64,000 nt of DNA from Sitta carolinensis (Eukaryota; Chordata; Aves; Passeriformes; Sittidae), in assembly GCA_032173965.1 (NCBI GenBank), contig JAVUNC010000004.1, positions 56,481,501 through 56,545,500 on the forward strand, read 5' to 3'. Under the pieces are notes generated by a model. It was not told the origin of the DNA. It saw only the letters and a list, made by a program, of their open reading frames with translations, and did not search any database. A program made the translations under genes and the position numbers. Shown here piece by piece: positions 55,601 through 62,977 of the stretch. Numbering within the stretch: position 1 is the stretch's first letter; every line of letters begins with the position of its first letter.

Positions 55601-58600
55601 TTCTTTTTTTATTTGTTTGGGGAGGTTTCGTTATTTTGTTGGTTTGGAGTTCTTTTACATCAAGCAATACATACAACACAAAAGGCAGTAAACAGGAGCA
55701 TCATCAAGGAAAGTTTCTTGTAATTCCAGCTCTACCACCACAAGGAACACTAAGTCTTGCATTGCTTATCTATTTCTTCTGTTAAGAACTCATTGATGCC
55801 CAAAAAAAAAAAAAAACCAACAACAAAAAAACCACATAAAGGCAACATCTGGTCCTATTCACAACTTTCAAAGTACTTCTAGGGACTAGAGAGAGCCAAA
55901 AGCAGTGTACAAACCCACAGTGAGACAAATTCATTCATCCTGTAGGCCCTCAGACAGCAGGCAGAGAGGACCAAACCTTACTCTACTGCTTGTGGGCCGA
56001 GACCACCAATCACCTCTTGCTACTAAGAGTTCTGCAATTCTGAAAAAGGTGTCTCACAACAAAGGAGAAAATTTGATCTGTTATGGCAGTACCACAGAAC
56101 ACCTGACAGACCACTCTGACAGTATTTTTAAATAGTTTTCTGCTAATGCTTCAACACTGAAGAGGTATTAACGTTAAGTTTTAGGAGACTCATCTGTTAG
56201 TAAGTGTTGTTCCCAGGCCAGATGACTGAAGTGTCCACAGAAGTATCACCACAGAAGTTGCATACCTGTCTTTGTCTTGAAGCTTCAGCTGCTCCTTTGG
56301 ATGACCAACATCATATGCCACACCGTCATGTAACAAGCAAGCAGCACTGCCAGCAGGGCACTTTCTGGTCTCTCCACTCGAACTTCCTGGTCATAGCACA
56401 TAGAAAGAGAAATTACAGGAGTCAGTTTCTAAGCCCTGCTCTACCTGAAGTATCTTGCTATTTTATCTGTGGGTTCTTCTAAAAAAAAGTTCTAAAAACG
56501 GGCTACATTAGAATGTAAAATGGACAAGAAAAAACCTGGAGCATTTGTGGTAATTTGTGCTGCCCTGACTGGGGACAGCAAATTCATCCTTCCTGACAAA
56601 GCAGCTGCAGCTAGTTGCTAGTACAGCTGCTGGATACACAGGACTTTGAAAACTTCTCAGAGTGTGCCAAGTATTTCTTTTTTTTCCCCACAACCACGTA
56701 ATGAGTAACTCCTCCTTACAGGGAAGGTTTTATCCCCTTCTTTGTTTCTCATTAGCCATCTAATTTGAAGCCACCAGCAAAAAGTTTCATACTAGTGAGA
56801 TATTGGAAAGAATAGACCTCTCACTAAAATGAGAAGTATTAAACCCTTACCAGGGGCACAAAACACATATTTAAATGCAGAGTAAAAATCGCAGTGGGAG
56901 TATAAAGCTAAACTAACCTTTTCAGCAAGTTTCAAGTACATGACTGCTGGTTTAATTCCTTAGACATATAGCTCTCAAGTGAGAGGAAAGTGCTAGCTAT
57001 GCACCAGTCCTTAGGCAAGCACCTAAACAGTATTTTAGATGCATCTCAGGACATTCATCAGGAACTGTGAAACAACCTGGAGTCCAAAGGAATAAATTTA
57101 GAGCACATGAGGCCCTGTGAACAATACTGGTCCTATCTGGCAGCAAACAAACACAGATACAAGACAACCTGTGCTCTCCCACTTAGAAAAAGTGACTTAC
57201 ACTGTACTAACAGTACTTGTGCATCCAGAAGAGGCATATCTCTGAACACCTCAATACTTGAAGGGTAGGGAGTTTGAAATTATTATCTAAGTCTTGACAT
57301 ACTGATGTTTGGACATAGGACAACTTTAATGGAGACAAGAACAAAGAACCACACGACAAGAAATGTATACACTGACAGGTGACACAAGCAACTATTCAAA
57401 CCTATGTCCCTGCAGACATTTATGAACAAGGAGTCATCATCAGAATCATCCACCAAGTAGTGTCCTGAAACTTGGATGAGAGGATTCAAGTCATGTTTCT
57501 TGAAATCTCTGTCAAATACATAGCAAGGGACCTAGAATAACAACAAAAAAATTACATGCAAACCATGCTACACAAGTAGGGGAAGTTATGAACAGGCATA
57601 TATGAAGCCCAGTTAGTATGTGGAAAAGTTGTTTTACTTCTGGAAGCTCCAAGCTAGACATGCTGATTAAAATGAGACATCCAAAGTTAGACTCTTTTGC
57701 TCCAGCTTTTAGAAGAGTTTAACTATAAACAACCACCCAATGCACAGAAAAGGTTCAAGAGTTACTTAAAATTCTCACCTCCACTAACTTGGAACATTTA
57801 TGCTTTATGTACCAATGAAAAACATCGGTTTATGGAGGTTGTTCTGATTAAACTGGGGTGGGGGCAGGTAATTAGAGTAAAATTATCATGTATGTGAAGA
57901 ATAACTTCTGCATGGATAGTACATAGATTACCTCTTTCACAGGTTTAAACAAGTCTTTCTTGCAAGCCATAAAGGTCCTCCATTCAAAATAGTGCACACA
58001 CTCCGTTGCTGTTACAAATTCAGGGGTACCCTATTTAAGTGAGAAAAAAAAAACAATGCTTTGAAAAACAGACTGGTTTTATTTTACATCTATAAACATT
58101 AAGAAGTTTATTCAAGAGATTAAGAAAAACAGAATACAGCACATCACAGAACAAGGGCATACAGTTTCTTGATGCCACTTGTTAACAGCAAGATTGTTAT
58201 ATAACAGCTTTGTTGGGCAACTCATGAAGATTCAGGATGCCAAATCTTGAGTCTGCATATGCACCAATACTCAACATGTGCCAGTGCTAATTTGCAGTAA
58301 ATGTATTCCTTCTTTCAGAAGTGCTCACTATGCCAACTGATAATGACAGAAGTACCAGTCATAACTGCTTACTAGAAAGGAAGATACCAATAGAAATGCA
58401 TATAAATAGCTTAACACAGCGAGGCAATGCATGGTTTATTAGTTCCCTTTTATCCTACAGAAACAACTGCCTAGCAGCCTCTTCTGCTACACAAAAAGAA
58501 TATCCCTGACCTTAGCTGCCTAATTTTATAGGTTCATGTTATACACATTTGTATATATTCCAAGAAGGGGTTTCTACCAAGGTTCAGAACTGGATTTTCA

Positions 58601-59815
58601 ACTGAATGTGTCTCAGTAAAAAGGCAACAATTTTTCACTTTGCTCTCCATCACCTCAGCTAGAAGCAGTTTTGCATACTTAAACTAATTCCCTCTCTCAT
58701 TTAACCCTGTCTTAAAAGGGGACAAAACAAGTTGTTCCAGACACTATTACAAAATCCTTTTACTGTGTCATGAGATGAACAGGTATTAGAACTGAGCTAA
58801 CCAGAAGTCTGAAGAGCAGTATGATCTGGTGTTACAGTTGAAGTTGAGCAATAATTTGCCATTTAAAGAGTCATCTGCTGAAACAGAACAAGAAGCATTT
58901 ATTTAAGTCTCTGCTGCACTGGCACTTTGTTTGAATTGGCTAGATTTCCAAGAGGGAGTGTGCAGTAGCACTGTCAGTGCCAACAGCAGCACCAATAAAT
59001 ACTTTTCCTGGATCCACAAATATAAGTAAACCGATCACAGACTGCACAGACATAACTGTACTCTCCTATCTGTTAAGTGTGTGGAGGCTGTAACTCCAAA
59101 GGCATTTTGAAGTGAACTGCATGCACACAGGCCCCTAGAAACTTTTTGGGTTTCTCCAATCACACTTCAAACACATTCTCACAAATGACTATTTCCTCAG
59201 AAGCCCAGCTGGCTGTCTAAGCACTGTTAGTTCAACAATGTGCAGACCAAGCCTAAGGCTTACTGCTGTCAACTGTGCTGCCCCATAGCAGAGGTCAGTC
59301 TTTTCTTCAGTACTGTTCTATTCAACAGTCACACCAGGTCCACAGCTAAGGCACAGCCAACAATCAAACAACAGCTTGTACTGTTATGGTACCCCGTACA
59401 CTGTTGACTCATTCCTCCCTATTAAGCTAATAAAATACTACAGTGCCAACCGTGTAAAAACATTAAAGACAAAGAAGAGCCCATAACCAGAGATAAGCTG
59501 CAGACCTGAAACAATTTTCTACTAAGACTGAATTTTGAAAGCCACAAGAAATCATGACCTTAACTGGCTCCTCTTTAAGCAATGAAGCTCAGTAATCAGT
59601 ACATCCAAAAGAACAGCAAGTCTCCTTAAAAAGCAAGTCAGAACTACTTGTCACTTCCATTGAAGATAACAGCACATTATTTAGACTTACCAGTGTTTTC
59701 CCACACAGGAAGTTAATATTGCTTTGAATTTGGTGTTCACTGCCTTGCTGCAAGCAGTTACGTGTAGTATTGAGCTCCAGAAGACTTTCAGAAACTTTTA
59801 GCAGGGCTAAGTCAC
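16238..59815 (-). CDS. IGF2R: Cation-independent mannose-6-phosphate receptor, exons 3-48 (5' end outside window)
   Basis: Type I membrane receptor that sorts mannose-6-phosphate-tagged lysosomal enzymes from the trans-Golgi and cell surface to endosomes. 46 coding exons (7168 bases, about 2388 residues) give most of MRH domain 1, domains 2-15 with a fibronectin type II insert in domain 13, one transmembrane helix and a tail of about 160 residues. Order and phases equal human exons 3-48; human is 2491 residues. The Q, R, E and Y sugar-binding residues are intact in domains 3, 5 and 9. The domain 11 IGF-II pocket is not conserved. The tail has YxxO, WLM and DEDLL sorting motifs. Exon 25 lacks one base, which predicts a stop at 37159-37161. 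Because all 23 later exons keep a clean frame, an assembly error or recent allele is likelier than an old pseudogene. Exons 1 and 2 are not in the visible 4.2 kb of intron 2. Confidence 0.96.
17055..17124 (-). CDS. IGF2R: IGF2R exon 47 (cytosolic, internalisation motif)
   Basis: 70 bases, phase 2 in and phase 0 out. It encodes [15 protein letters not shown]. With the next exon's Ile this makes YKYTKI, the counterpart of the mammalian YKYSKV endocytosis signal bound by AP-2. Confidence 0.95.
17740..17904 (-). CDS. IGF2R: IGF2R exon 46 (transmembrane helix)
   Basis: 165 bases, phase 2 in and phase 2 out. After a short stalk it encodes [16 protein letters not shown], then a run of about 20 hydrophobic residues ([14 protein letters not shown]) and the stop-transfer YKKER. 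Confidence 0.96.
18988..19174 (-). CDS. IGF2R: IGF2R exon 45 (domain 15)
   Basis: 187 bases, phase 1 in and phase 2 out. It encodes [36 protein letters not shown] and VCPL. The Glu of HET and Tyr of CQY are kept. Confidence 0.95.
19559..19743 (-). CDS. IGF2R: IGF2R exon 44 (domain 15)
   Basis: 185 bases, phase 2 in and phase 1 out. It encodes [19 protein letters not shown] and [10 protein letters not shown], including the conserved Gln of the domain 15 sugar site. Confidence 0.95.
20205..20351 (-). CDS. IGF2R: IGF2R exon 43 (end of domain 14, start of domain 15)
   Basis: 147 bases, phase 2 in and phase 2 out. It encodes [16 protein letters not shown] and [19 protein letters not shown]. Confidence 0.95.
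20709..21110 (+). mobile_element. Solo LTR of an endogenous retrovirus (intron 42)
   Basis: About 402 bases, starting TGTCCTGG and containing the segment CAGTAAATTGTTGTTATATC with ATCAACCCATGATC, which I recognise from songbird ERV LTRs. CTAG occurs on both sides (20705-20708 and 21111-21114), a possible 4-bp target duplication, though the right end is TA instead of the usual CA. There are no internal retroviral genes. It is antisense to IGF2R. Confidence 0.65.
21704..21818 (-). CDS. IGF2R: IGF2R exon 42 (domain 14)
   Basis: 115 bases, phase 1 in and phase 2 out. It encodes [14 protein letters not shown] and [13 protein letters not shown]. Confidence 0.93.
22339..22545 (-). mobile_element. 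CR1 LINE 3' fragment (intron 41)
   Basis: The plus strand reads GGTTGGATGGGACC, then CTGGTCCAACCCCCCTGC and CTCCACAACCTCC with ACAACCTGTGCCAG. This is the reverse complement of a CR1 3' end, so the element is truncated at its 5' end and lies on the minus strand. Confidence 0.85.
22765..22901 (-). CDS. IGF2R: IGF2R exon 41 (domain 14)
   Basis: 137 bases, phase 2 in and phase 1 out. It encodes [12 protein letters not shown] and [14 protein letters not shown], nearly identical to human. Confidence 0.95.
23878..24112 (-). CDS. IGF2R: IGF2R exon 40 (end of domain 13, start of domain 14)
   Basis: 235 bases, phase 1 in and phase 2 out. It encodes [31 protein letters not shown] and [16 protein letters not shown] second AG ten bases into the exon would break the frame, so the first was chosen. 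Confidence 0.93.
24245..24391 (-). CDS. IGF2R: IGF2R exon 39 (fibronectin type II module in domain 13)
   Basis: 147 bases, phase 1 in and phase 1 out. It is one complete FN2 module: [15 protein letters not shown], then RPWCATT and WGFC, with the four expected cysteines. In mammals it strengthens IGF-II binding by domain 11. It is kept here although the pocket has diverged. Confidence 0.95.
24773..24974 (-). CDS. IGF2R: IGF2R exon 38 (domain 13)
   Basis: 202 bases, phase 0 in and phase 1 out. It encodes [33 protein letters not shown] and GGDRCPP. Confidence 0.95.
25455..25616 (-). CDS. IGF2R: IGF2R exon 37 (end of domain 12, start of domain 13)
   Basis: 162 bases, phase 0 both sides. It encodes [18 protein letters not shown] and [15 protein letters not shown]. 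Confidence 0.95.
26634..26783 (-). CDS. IGF2R: IGF2R exon 36 (domain 12)
   Basis: 150 bases, phase 0 both sides. It encodes [25 protein letters not shown] and YTSIIVFHC. Confidence 0.95.
27706..27918 (-). CDS. IGF2R: IGF2R exon 35 (domain 12)
   Basis: 213 bases, phase 0 both sides. It encodes [28 protein letters not shown] and [14 protein letters not shown]. Confidence 0.96.
29556..29818 (-). CDS. IGF2R: IGF2R exon 34 (rest of domain 11)
   Basis: 263 bases, phase 1 in and phase 0 out. It encodes VCITGGQKP where human has ACFGQTR, so the pocket Phe (F1567) is Ile here. It continues [21 protein letters not shown] and [16 protein letters not shown]. Confidence 0.95.
30818..30940 (-). CDS. IGF2R: IGF2R exon 33 (domain 11, diverged IGF-II loop)
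   Basis: 123 bases, phase 1 in and phase 1 out. It encodes [15 protein letters not shown], then [15 protein letters not shown]. Where human has the IGF-II-contacting loop AYSEKGLVYM this exon has [11 protein letters not shown], so the Tyr, Ser, Glu, Lys and Gly contacts are replaced. Confidence 0.93.
31300..31426 (-). CDS. IGF2R: IGF2R exon 32 (end of domain 10, start of domain 11)
   Basis: 127 bases, phase 0 in and phase 1 out. It encodes [19 protein letters not shown] and [10 protein letters not shown]. Confidence 0.94.
31979..32169 (-). CDS. IGF2R: IGF2R exon 31 (domain 10)
   Basis: 191 bases, phase 1 in and phase 0 out. It encodes [34 protein letters not shown] and RLKCDE. Confidence 0.95.
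32798..32934 (-). CDS. IGF2R: IGF2R exon 30 (domain 10)
   Basis: 137 bases, phase 2 in and phase 1 out. It encodes [15 protein letters not shown] and [11 protein letters not shown]. Confidence 0.93.
33728..33825 (-). CDS. IGF2R: IGF2R exon 29 (end of domain 9)
   Basis: 98 bases, phase 0 in and phase 2 out. It encodes [19 protein letters not shown]. The Glu of LKE and Tyr of CTY complete the domain 9 sugar site (E1354 and Y1360 in mammals). Confidence 0.95.
34480..34610 (-). CDS. IGF2R: IGF2R exon 28 (domain 9, Arg)
   Basis: 131 bases, phase 1 in and phase 0 out. It encodes [16 protein letters not shown] and [10 protein letters not shown]. The arginine corresponds to mammalian R1334. Confidence 0.94.
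34977..35180 (-). CDS. IGF2R: IGF2R exon 27 (domain 9, Gln of M6P site)
   Basis: 204 bases, phase 1 in and phase 1 out. It encodes [29 protein letters not shown] and ASCQVKK. The last glutamine matches the second high-affinity sugar site. Confidence 0.95.
36635..36722 (-). CDS. IGF2R: IGF2R exon 26 (end of domain 8)
   Basis: 88 bases, phase 0 in and phase 1 out. It encodes [16 protein letters not shown]. Confidence 0.93.
37076..37253 (-). CDS. IGF2R: IGF2R exon 25 (domain 8), apparent one-base deletion
   Basis: 178 bases. Entry phase 1 and exit phase 0 require 179. The first part reads [19 protein letters not shown] with INP; after the CCCC run (37183-37186 on the plus strand) the human-like frame continues one base over as [16 protein letters not shown] and TRIIFQC. 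Read without correction, the frame meets TAA at 37159-37161. Both halves look conserved and both splice sites are good. Confidence 0.93.
37626..38194 (+). mobile_element. Solo LTR of an endogenous retrovirus with 5-bp target duplication (intron 24)
   Basis: 569 bases, TG at the left end and CA at the right, flanked by CTTTC at 37621-37625 and 38195-38199. It resembles a common songbird LTR. A TATA box (TATATAAAG) lies at 37885-37893. No gag, pol or env sequence is present, so it is what remains after recombination between two LTRs. It is antisense to IGF2R. Confidence 0.88.
38501..38644 (-). CDS. IGF2R: IGF2R exon 24 (domain 8)
   Basis: 144 bases, phase 1 in and phase 1 out. It encodes [18 protein letters not shown] and [13 protein letters not shown]. 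Confidence 0.94.
39192..39359 (-). CDS. IGF2R: IGF2R exon 23 (end of domain 7)
   Basis: 168 bases, phase 1 in and phase 1 out. It encodes [16 protein letters not shown] and [19 protein letters not shown]. Confidence 0.94.
40662..40836 (-). CDS. IGF2R: IGF2R exon 22 (domain 7)
   Basis: 175 bases, phase 0 in and phase 1 out. It encodes [14 protein letters not shown] and [15 protein letters not shown]. It is several residues shorter than human after the CE pair. Confidence 0.92.
41507..41608 (-). CDS. IGF2R: IGF2R exon 21 (start of domain 7)
   Basis: 102 bases, phase 0 both sides. It encodes [19 protein letters not shown] and [12 protein letters not shown]. Confidence 0.94.
41951..42095 (-). 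mobile_element. tRNA-Ile-derived SINE with CR1 tail (TguSINE1 type)
   Basis: Read on the minus strand, the head resembles tRNA-Ile(AAT): an A-box-like TTAGCTC, the anticodon loop CTAATAAC, and a damaged B box followed by what looks like a short repeat of the T-arm. The body continues GGGTTGGACTCAGTGATCC and GGGTCCCTTCCAA, ending CAGAATATTCTGTGA as CR1-mobilised elements do. It lies in IGF2R intron 20. Confidence 0.82.
42468..42569 (-). CDS. IGF2R: IGF2R exon 20 (end of domain 6)
   Basis: 102 bases, phase 0 both sides. It encodes [19 protein letters not shown]. Confidence 0.94.
43588..43767 (-). CDS. IGF2R: IGF2R exon 19 (domain 6)
   Basis: 180 bases, phase 0 both sides. It encodes [21 protein letters not shown] and [16 protein letters not shown]. 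Confidence 0.95.
45237..45399 (-). CDS. IGF2R: IGF2R exon 18 (domain 6)
   Basis: 163 bases, phase 2 in and phase 0 out. It encodes [19 protein letters not shown] and ASVCQMKYN. Confidence 0.95.
45782..45897 (-). CDS. IGF2R: IGF2R exon 17 (end of domain 5, start of domain 6)
   Basis: 116 bases, phase 0 in and phase 2 out. It encodes [19 protein letters not shown], with the domain 5 Glu (KED) and Tyr (TYN), then [16 protein letters not shown]. Confidence 0.95.
46460..46637 (-). CDS. IGF2R: IGF2R exon 16 (domain 5, Arg)
   Basis: 178 bases, phase 2 in and phase 0 out. It encodes [17 protein letters not shown] and [15 protein letters not shown], with the domain 5 arginine in QRS. Confidence 0.95.
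47351..47603 (-). mobile_element. CR1 LINE 3' fragment (intron 15)
   Basis: The plus strand reads AGATCATATAATTG, GGTTGGAAAAGACCTCC, AAGTCCAACCATCAA and CTTGGGCAGCCTGCCTCAAT. This is a diverged CR1 3' end in the same orientation as the gene. Confidence 0.85.
47955..48108 (-). CDS. IGF2R: IGF2R exon 15 (domain 5, Gln of phosphodiester site)
   Basis: 154 bases, phase 1 in and phase 2 out. It encodes [11 protein letters not shown] and ACQTTK. Domain 5 prefers the GlcNAc-phosphomannose diester in mammals, and its glutamine is kept here. Confidence 0.92.
48495..48626 (-). CDS. IGF2R: IGF2R exon 14 (end of domain 4, start of domain 5)
   Basis: 132 bases, phase 1 in and phase 1 out. It encodes GDLESAPIL, then [16 protein letters not shown]. 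Confidence 0.95.
49456..49605 (-). CDS. IGF2R: IGF2R exon 13 (domain 4)
   Basis: 150 bases, phase 1 in and phase 1 out. It encodes [18 protein letters not shown] and TVITLICRP. Confidence 0.93.
49961..50101 (-). CDS. IGF2R: IGF2R exon 12 (domain 4)
   Basis: 141 bases, phase 1 in and phase 1 out. It encodes [27 protein letters not shown] and GAAICSV. Confidence 0.94.
50400..50572 (+). mobile_element. CR1 LINE 3' end (intron 11)
   Basis: The sequence includes CCAGGCTGGGTGGGGC, GAGCAACCTGGTCTAGTGGA and GTGTCCAACCCAAACTGC, and ends GATTCTGTGA, the characteristic CR1 terminus. It is antisense to IGF2R. Confidence 0.85.
50782..50946 (-). CDS. IGF2R: IGF2R exon 11 (end of domain 3, start of domain 4)
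   Basis: 165 bases, phase 1 in and phase 1 out. It encodes [17 protein letters not shown], carrying the Glu (GEV) and Tyr (CTY) of the domain 3 sugar site, then HYDLSPLI of domain 4. Confidence 0.95.
51324..51427 (-). CDS. IGF2R: IGF2R exon 10 (domain 3, Arg of M6P site)
   Basis: 104 bases, phase 2 in and phase 1 out. It encodes [10 protein letters not shown] and [14 protein letters not shown]. The arginine of FQR corresponds to R435 of the mammalian high-affinity site. Confidence 0.94.
52094..52274 (-). CDS. IGF2R: IGF2R exon 9 (domain 3, Gln of M6P site)
   Basis: 181 bases, phase 1 in and phase 2 out. It encodes [14 protein letters not shown] and SSCQVK. The glutamine is the first of the four sugar-contact residues of domain 3. 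Confidence 0.92.
52432..52594 (-). CDS. IGF2R: IGF2R exon 8 (end of domain 2, start of domain 3)
   Basis: 163 bases, phase 0 in and phase 1 out. It encodes [19 protein letters not shown] and then the first strands of domain 3 (DISIDLSPL). Confidence 0.95.
53309..53342. repeat. Short inverted repeat
   Basis: CTATAGTAC at 53309-53317 and its exact reverse complement GTACTATAG at 53334-53342, with a 16-base loop, in an AT-rich part of IGF2R intron 7. No function is apparent. Confidence 0.5.
54149..54266 (-). CDS. IGF2R: IGF2R exon 7 (domain 2)
   Basis: 118 bases, phase 2 in and phase 0 out. It encodes LVLSYERQ and [19 protein letters not shown]. Confidence 0.94.
55489..55654 (+). repeat. G/T-rich low-complexity tract (intron 6)
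   Basis: About 165 bases nearly free of C and A on the plus strand, mixing GTTT, GGTG and T runs with G runs up to six. In the IGF2R transcript it reads as A/C-rich. The open frames through it are composition artefacts. Confidence 0.85.
56266..56386 (-). CDS. IGF2R: IGF2R exon 6 (domain 2)
   Basis: 121 bases, phase 1 in and phase 2 out. It encodes [14 protein letters not shown] and AYDVG, a moderately diverged match to human domain 2. Confidence 0.88.
57402..57531 (-). CDS. IGF2R: IGF2R exon 5 (start of domain 2)
   Basis: 130 bases, phase 0 in and phase 1 out. It encodes [19 protein letters not shown] and LFINVCRDI. Confidence 0.95.
57932..58030 (-). CDS. IGF2R: IGF2R exon 4 (end of domain 1)
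   Basis: 99 bases, phase 0 both sides. It encodes [19 protein letters not shown], the C-terminal strand region of domain 1. Confidence 0.94.
59691..59815 (-). CDS. IGF2R: IGF2R exon 3 (MRH domain 1)
   Basis: 125 bases, phase 1 in and phase 0 out. It encodes [15 protein letters not shown] and NFLCGKTL, matching human domain 1. Confidence 0.94.
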
Positions 59816-60251
59816 CTAGGGTTTAAAAATGAGAAGGAGGGGAGGAAAAGGGTGTTATAATACAACACATTCGTAGAAGCTCAACAGACAGGGTCTAGTT
59901 TCAACCACTGAGCCACACCAGACATACCAGTCCACTTGAAGACAGTACAACTGAAGATCACTGAGTTTTCTGATTTGGAAGATCAGATCCAAGTAAAGAC
60001 AGTGTTTGACATCTATAATCACACTTCTATTTTCTTAAAGGTTTATAGCAAACATGTTTTAAAAATAAAAGTACAACAGCAGGTGCTACTACAAACTAGT
60101 AGTCAACCCCTTAGGAACAAGGAAAGCTAAGCTGTTACCAACTAGTTTCAATCACAATTCACTCCTTCCTCCTGCCAGCCTCTATTTATCAGTTTCTCAA
60201 CCTTTATACCATTTATAATAATAGCATCAGCACAAGATGAGAGAGGGTCTA

Positions 60252-60796
60252 CCACAGAATGGTTTTGCTTAGAAGGGACGCCTCTGCAATAAGCAGGGAC
60301 AACTTCAACTAGGTCATTTGCTCAGAGCCCTGTTCAGTCTGACCTTGAATATTTGCAGGATGGGGCACCTGCAGCCTCTCCAGTTCCAGTGCCTCACCAC
60401 CATCACAAAGAAATTTATTCCTTATATCTAGTCTGAATCTACCCTCCTTTGGTTTAAAATTATTACCTCTGGTCTTATAACTAAAGACCCTGCTAAGTCT
60501 GTCCTCGTTTTTCTTGTAAGCCTCCTGTAAGCACTCCAACACTGCAATAAGGTCTCCCTGGAGTCTGCCCCAAGCTAACCAACTTCAACTCTCTCACTCT
60601 GTCTTCACAGGAGAGGTGCCCCAGCCCTGTGAGCATTTTTGTGACCCTCTCTGGACCTGCTCGAACAGGTCTATGTCCTTCCTGTGCTGAGGACCCCAAA
60701 ACTGGATGCAGTAGTCCAGGTGTGGTCTCACCAGAAGGAAAGGAGGGGCAGAATCATCTCCCTCAACCTGCTGGCCCCACTGCCTTCAATACAGCC
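60252..60796 (-). mobile_element. CR1 LINE 3' fragment, longest copy (intron 2)
   Basis: The plus strand reads ACAGAATGG..AGAAGGGA, then AGTGCCTCACCACCATCACA, AATAAGGTCTCCCTGGAG, GGTGCCCCAGCCCTGTGAG, TGCAGTAGTCCAGGTGTGGT and CAACCTGCTGGCC. About 545 bases of CR1 3' region are present, on the minus strand. Confidence 0.87.
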
Positions 60797-61159
60797 AGCT
60801 CAGGTGCACATTGCTGGCTCAACTTAATCTTTAATCAACTAAATGAAGAACACACTGGTGCCCGGGCACTGGCACTGTCTGCAGACACATCCAGCACAGA
60901 TCCACTGCCTCAGTGCAAACCCCCACATCTCCCATCCCCTTTAGCACAGCTCACAGGCTGCACAGAGAGTAGGGTCAGTGCTCTGTCACTGCACACTGTT
61001 CTCCTCCCCAGCACTTGATGTGAAGGGGAAAGGTGGAGAACATTTCAAGTCATGATGAGCATCAGCTCATGCCACTGAAATGTTCCTGCTCAAGCCCATT
61101 TTGGTTAATATTAAACACTAATTGCTTTTAGATCTTACATGCTAACTCCAGCCTGTTCA

Positions 61160-61196
61160 TTTTCTTTTCTTTTTCTTTTTTTTTTTTTTTTTTTTT
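61160..61196 (+). repeat. Pyrimidine/T tract (intron 2)
   Basis: TTTTCTTTTC units followed by a long uninterrupted T run. Confidence 0.85.
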
Positions 61197-62932
61197 GAGA
61201 AGTAGATTTTAATTCTGCAACAAGTTTGGTTTGAACTACAGAAAACACTATAAAGTGTGAACATGGATCAGCTTCCAGCTTCCTCCTTTCTATTTTAGTT
61301 TACATCTACACTAGGGAGAAAGCAAGACAAATTTGTAATCATTGCAGATAGCAGCTTTGCACCTAGGCCAAATGTTGTTTCACTTTAAAAAACACACTGG
61401 TAGGAACTTTGCCCAGCCTGTTACCTCCTCACTCAGGGCAAGCAAAACTACATTGCACCCAAGTAATATAACCTAGAGAACAGAAGAGGAGTAAAGTCAA
61501 AAAATAGGGCAGAAAGATGATACATATGGTGTATGCCTTTTTTATTTCCTGTGTTATCAAAGGCCATCTGCAAGTTCTACAGCTTCCATTATTGATGCTA
61601 GCCAAAGTGTCATGCAGCTCTCTTAAACCTAAGAGCCACATACTGCTTGGAGAGCAGAAGTGTTACTTATCACATGATTGCTTAGAGGATACTGTCAAGG
61701 TGTCCTCTTTTCTTCCACAGATCAGCAGAAGGAAACCAACACAGCTTTCTAGGCAAGAGATGTATATAGTAGCAATATGCACATGACTTAAAACCTTTCC
61801 AGTTATAAATGTACACTGCTACTAGCAGTACACATTTATATTTAGCAGGGAACTTATGGGAGCACCATCTGAGGACTTAGGGACCTGTAAGCACTAGCTT
61901 CTCTCCGCTAAAAACACAGTACATTGCGTTAAAGGCACTTGTGAGCTGATTCCAATTTTCTCAGTTAAAGTGATATTCAAGAAAAAACAAGTTCAGCCAG
62001 TATATCTGGTTTACTACAGGCCAACACACATGCTCTCTTCCCCCATGCATGCTTACAATTAGTTTGGGAACTTGCTAAAAGTTTTAGTAAGAGTCTCTTC
62101 AGTGGCACATGCCTCCTCACACCCTTGCTCAAAGAGCAAGGAATATTATCGACCCCTCACATGATGAGCTTCCTTCCAGAGCTGCAACCACTTTTACTGT
62201 GGCATCAAGCTCCTTCTACAATCATCACTCATGCTTCTTCATGACTTCAGAGATATATTGCTTCCACAAAGCAACACACTACAAGTCAGCTAGTACTGTT
62301 CACAAAAATTAGAACCAAATATTTCATATTACACAGCTGCACTAAATCAGTATCAAGGGCACTGCCCACAACACCTTCTGCTCATTGACTCCATCTGTTT
62401 TGCTACTTAGCAGGAAAAAGGCAATCATGGAAGACATCTAATCAGTTGTCCAGAAGTGGCACTTAGGTGGCAGCTATTATTTCATGTCCACTCATCCTAG
62501 AGCAGCTGGACAAAGTGCACATTTGACCATCAGGTTAAAAGACTTAAAGTAGTATCTCCATTTTCCAGGAGCAGTCCAAGTACATGGCACGAGAGTCACT
62601 AGGTATCATAGTAAGTTAAAAGGTTAAATAACTACCATGTCATTTCCATCCTCACTGATGTTCATGAACCAAACACTTGCCTACCCTTGAAAACTTCTAG
62701 GATTAATCAATAAAAGTGCAGATGAGAGGCCTTTGGGATCTCCATGCAAACCCTGGTATGTCATTGACACACAGTTAAGATTAACCACAAGGCTTCCCTG
62801 GGATACAGACTGATTACTGCCACAGAGCACATGGCCCCCAACACTCCTCAAAACTGGGAGCAACATACAGTCCTACAGCTGTCAACCCTTGCACAGCTAA
62901 TACTTTTAAAAAACCCAATTGTTTGCACTGCG

Positions 62933-62977
62933 TTTTTTTTTTTGTTTTGTTTTTTTTTTTTTTTTTTTTTTTTTTTT
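62933..62977 (+). repeat. Poly(T) tract (intron 2)
   Basis: T run of about 45 positions broken by two single G bases. It is A-rich in the gene's direction. No retrocopy sequence is recognised next to it. Confidence 0.85.

Noticed and set aside
55491..55785. Overlapping hydrophobic open frames resembling membrane proteins
   Set aside because: They come from the G/T-rich tract, which codes for Phe, Val, Gly, Leu and Trp in every frame.
62933..62977. Poly(A) tail of a processed retrocopy on the minus strand
   Set aside because: No gene-like sequence or target duplication is recognisable next to the tract, and bird CR1 elements do not make poly(A)-tailed retrocopies efficiently.
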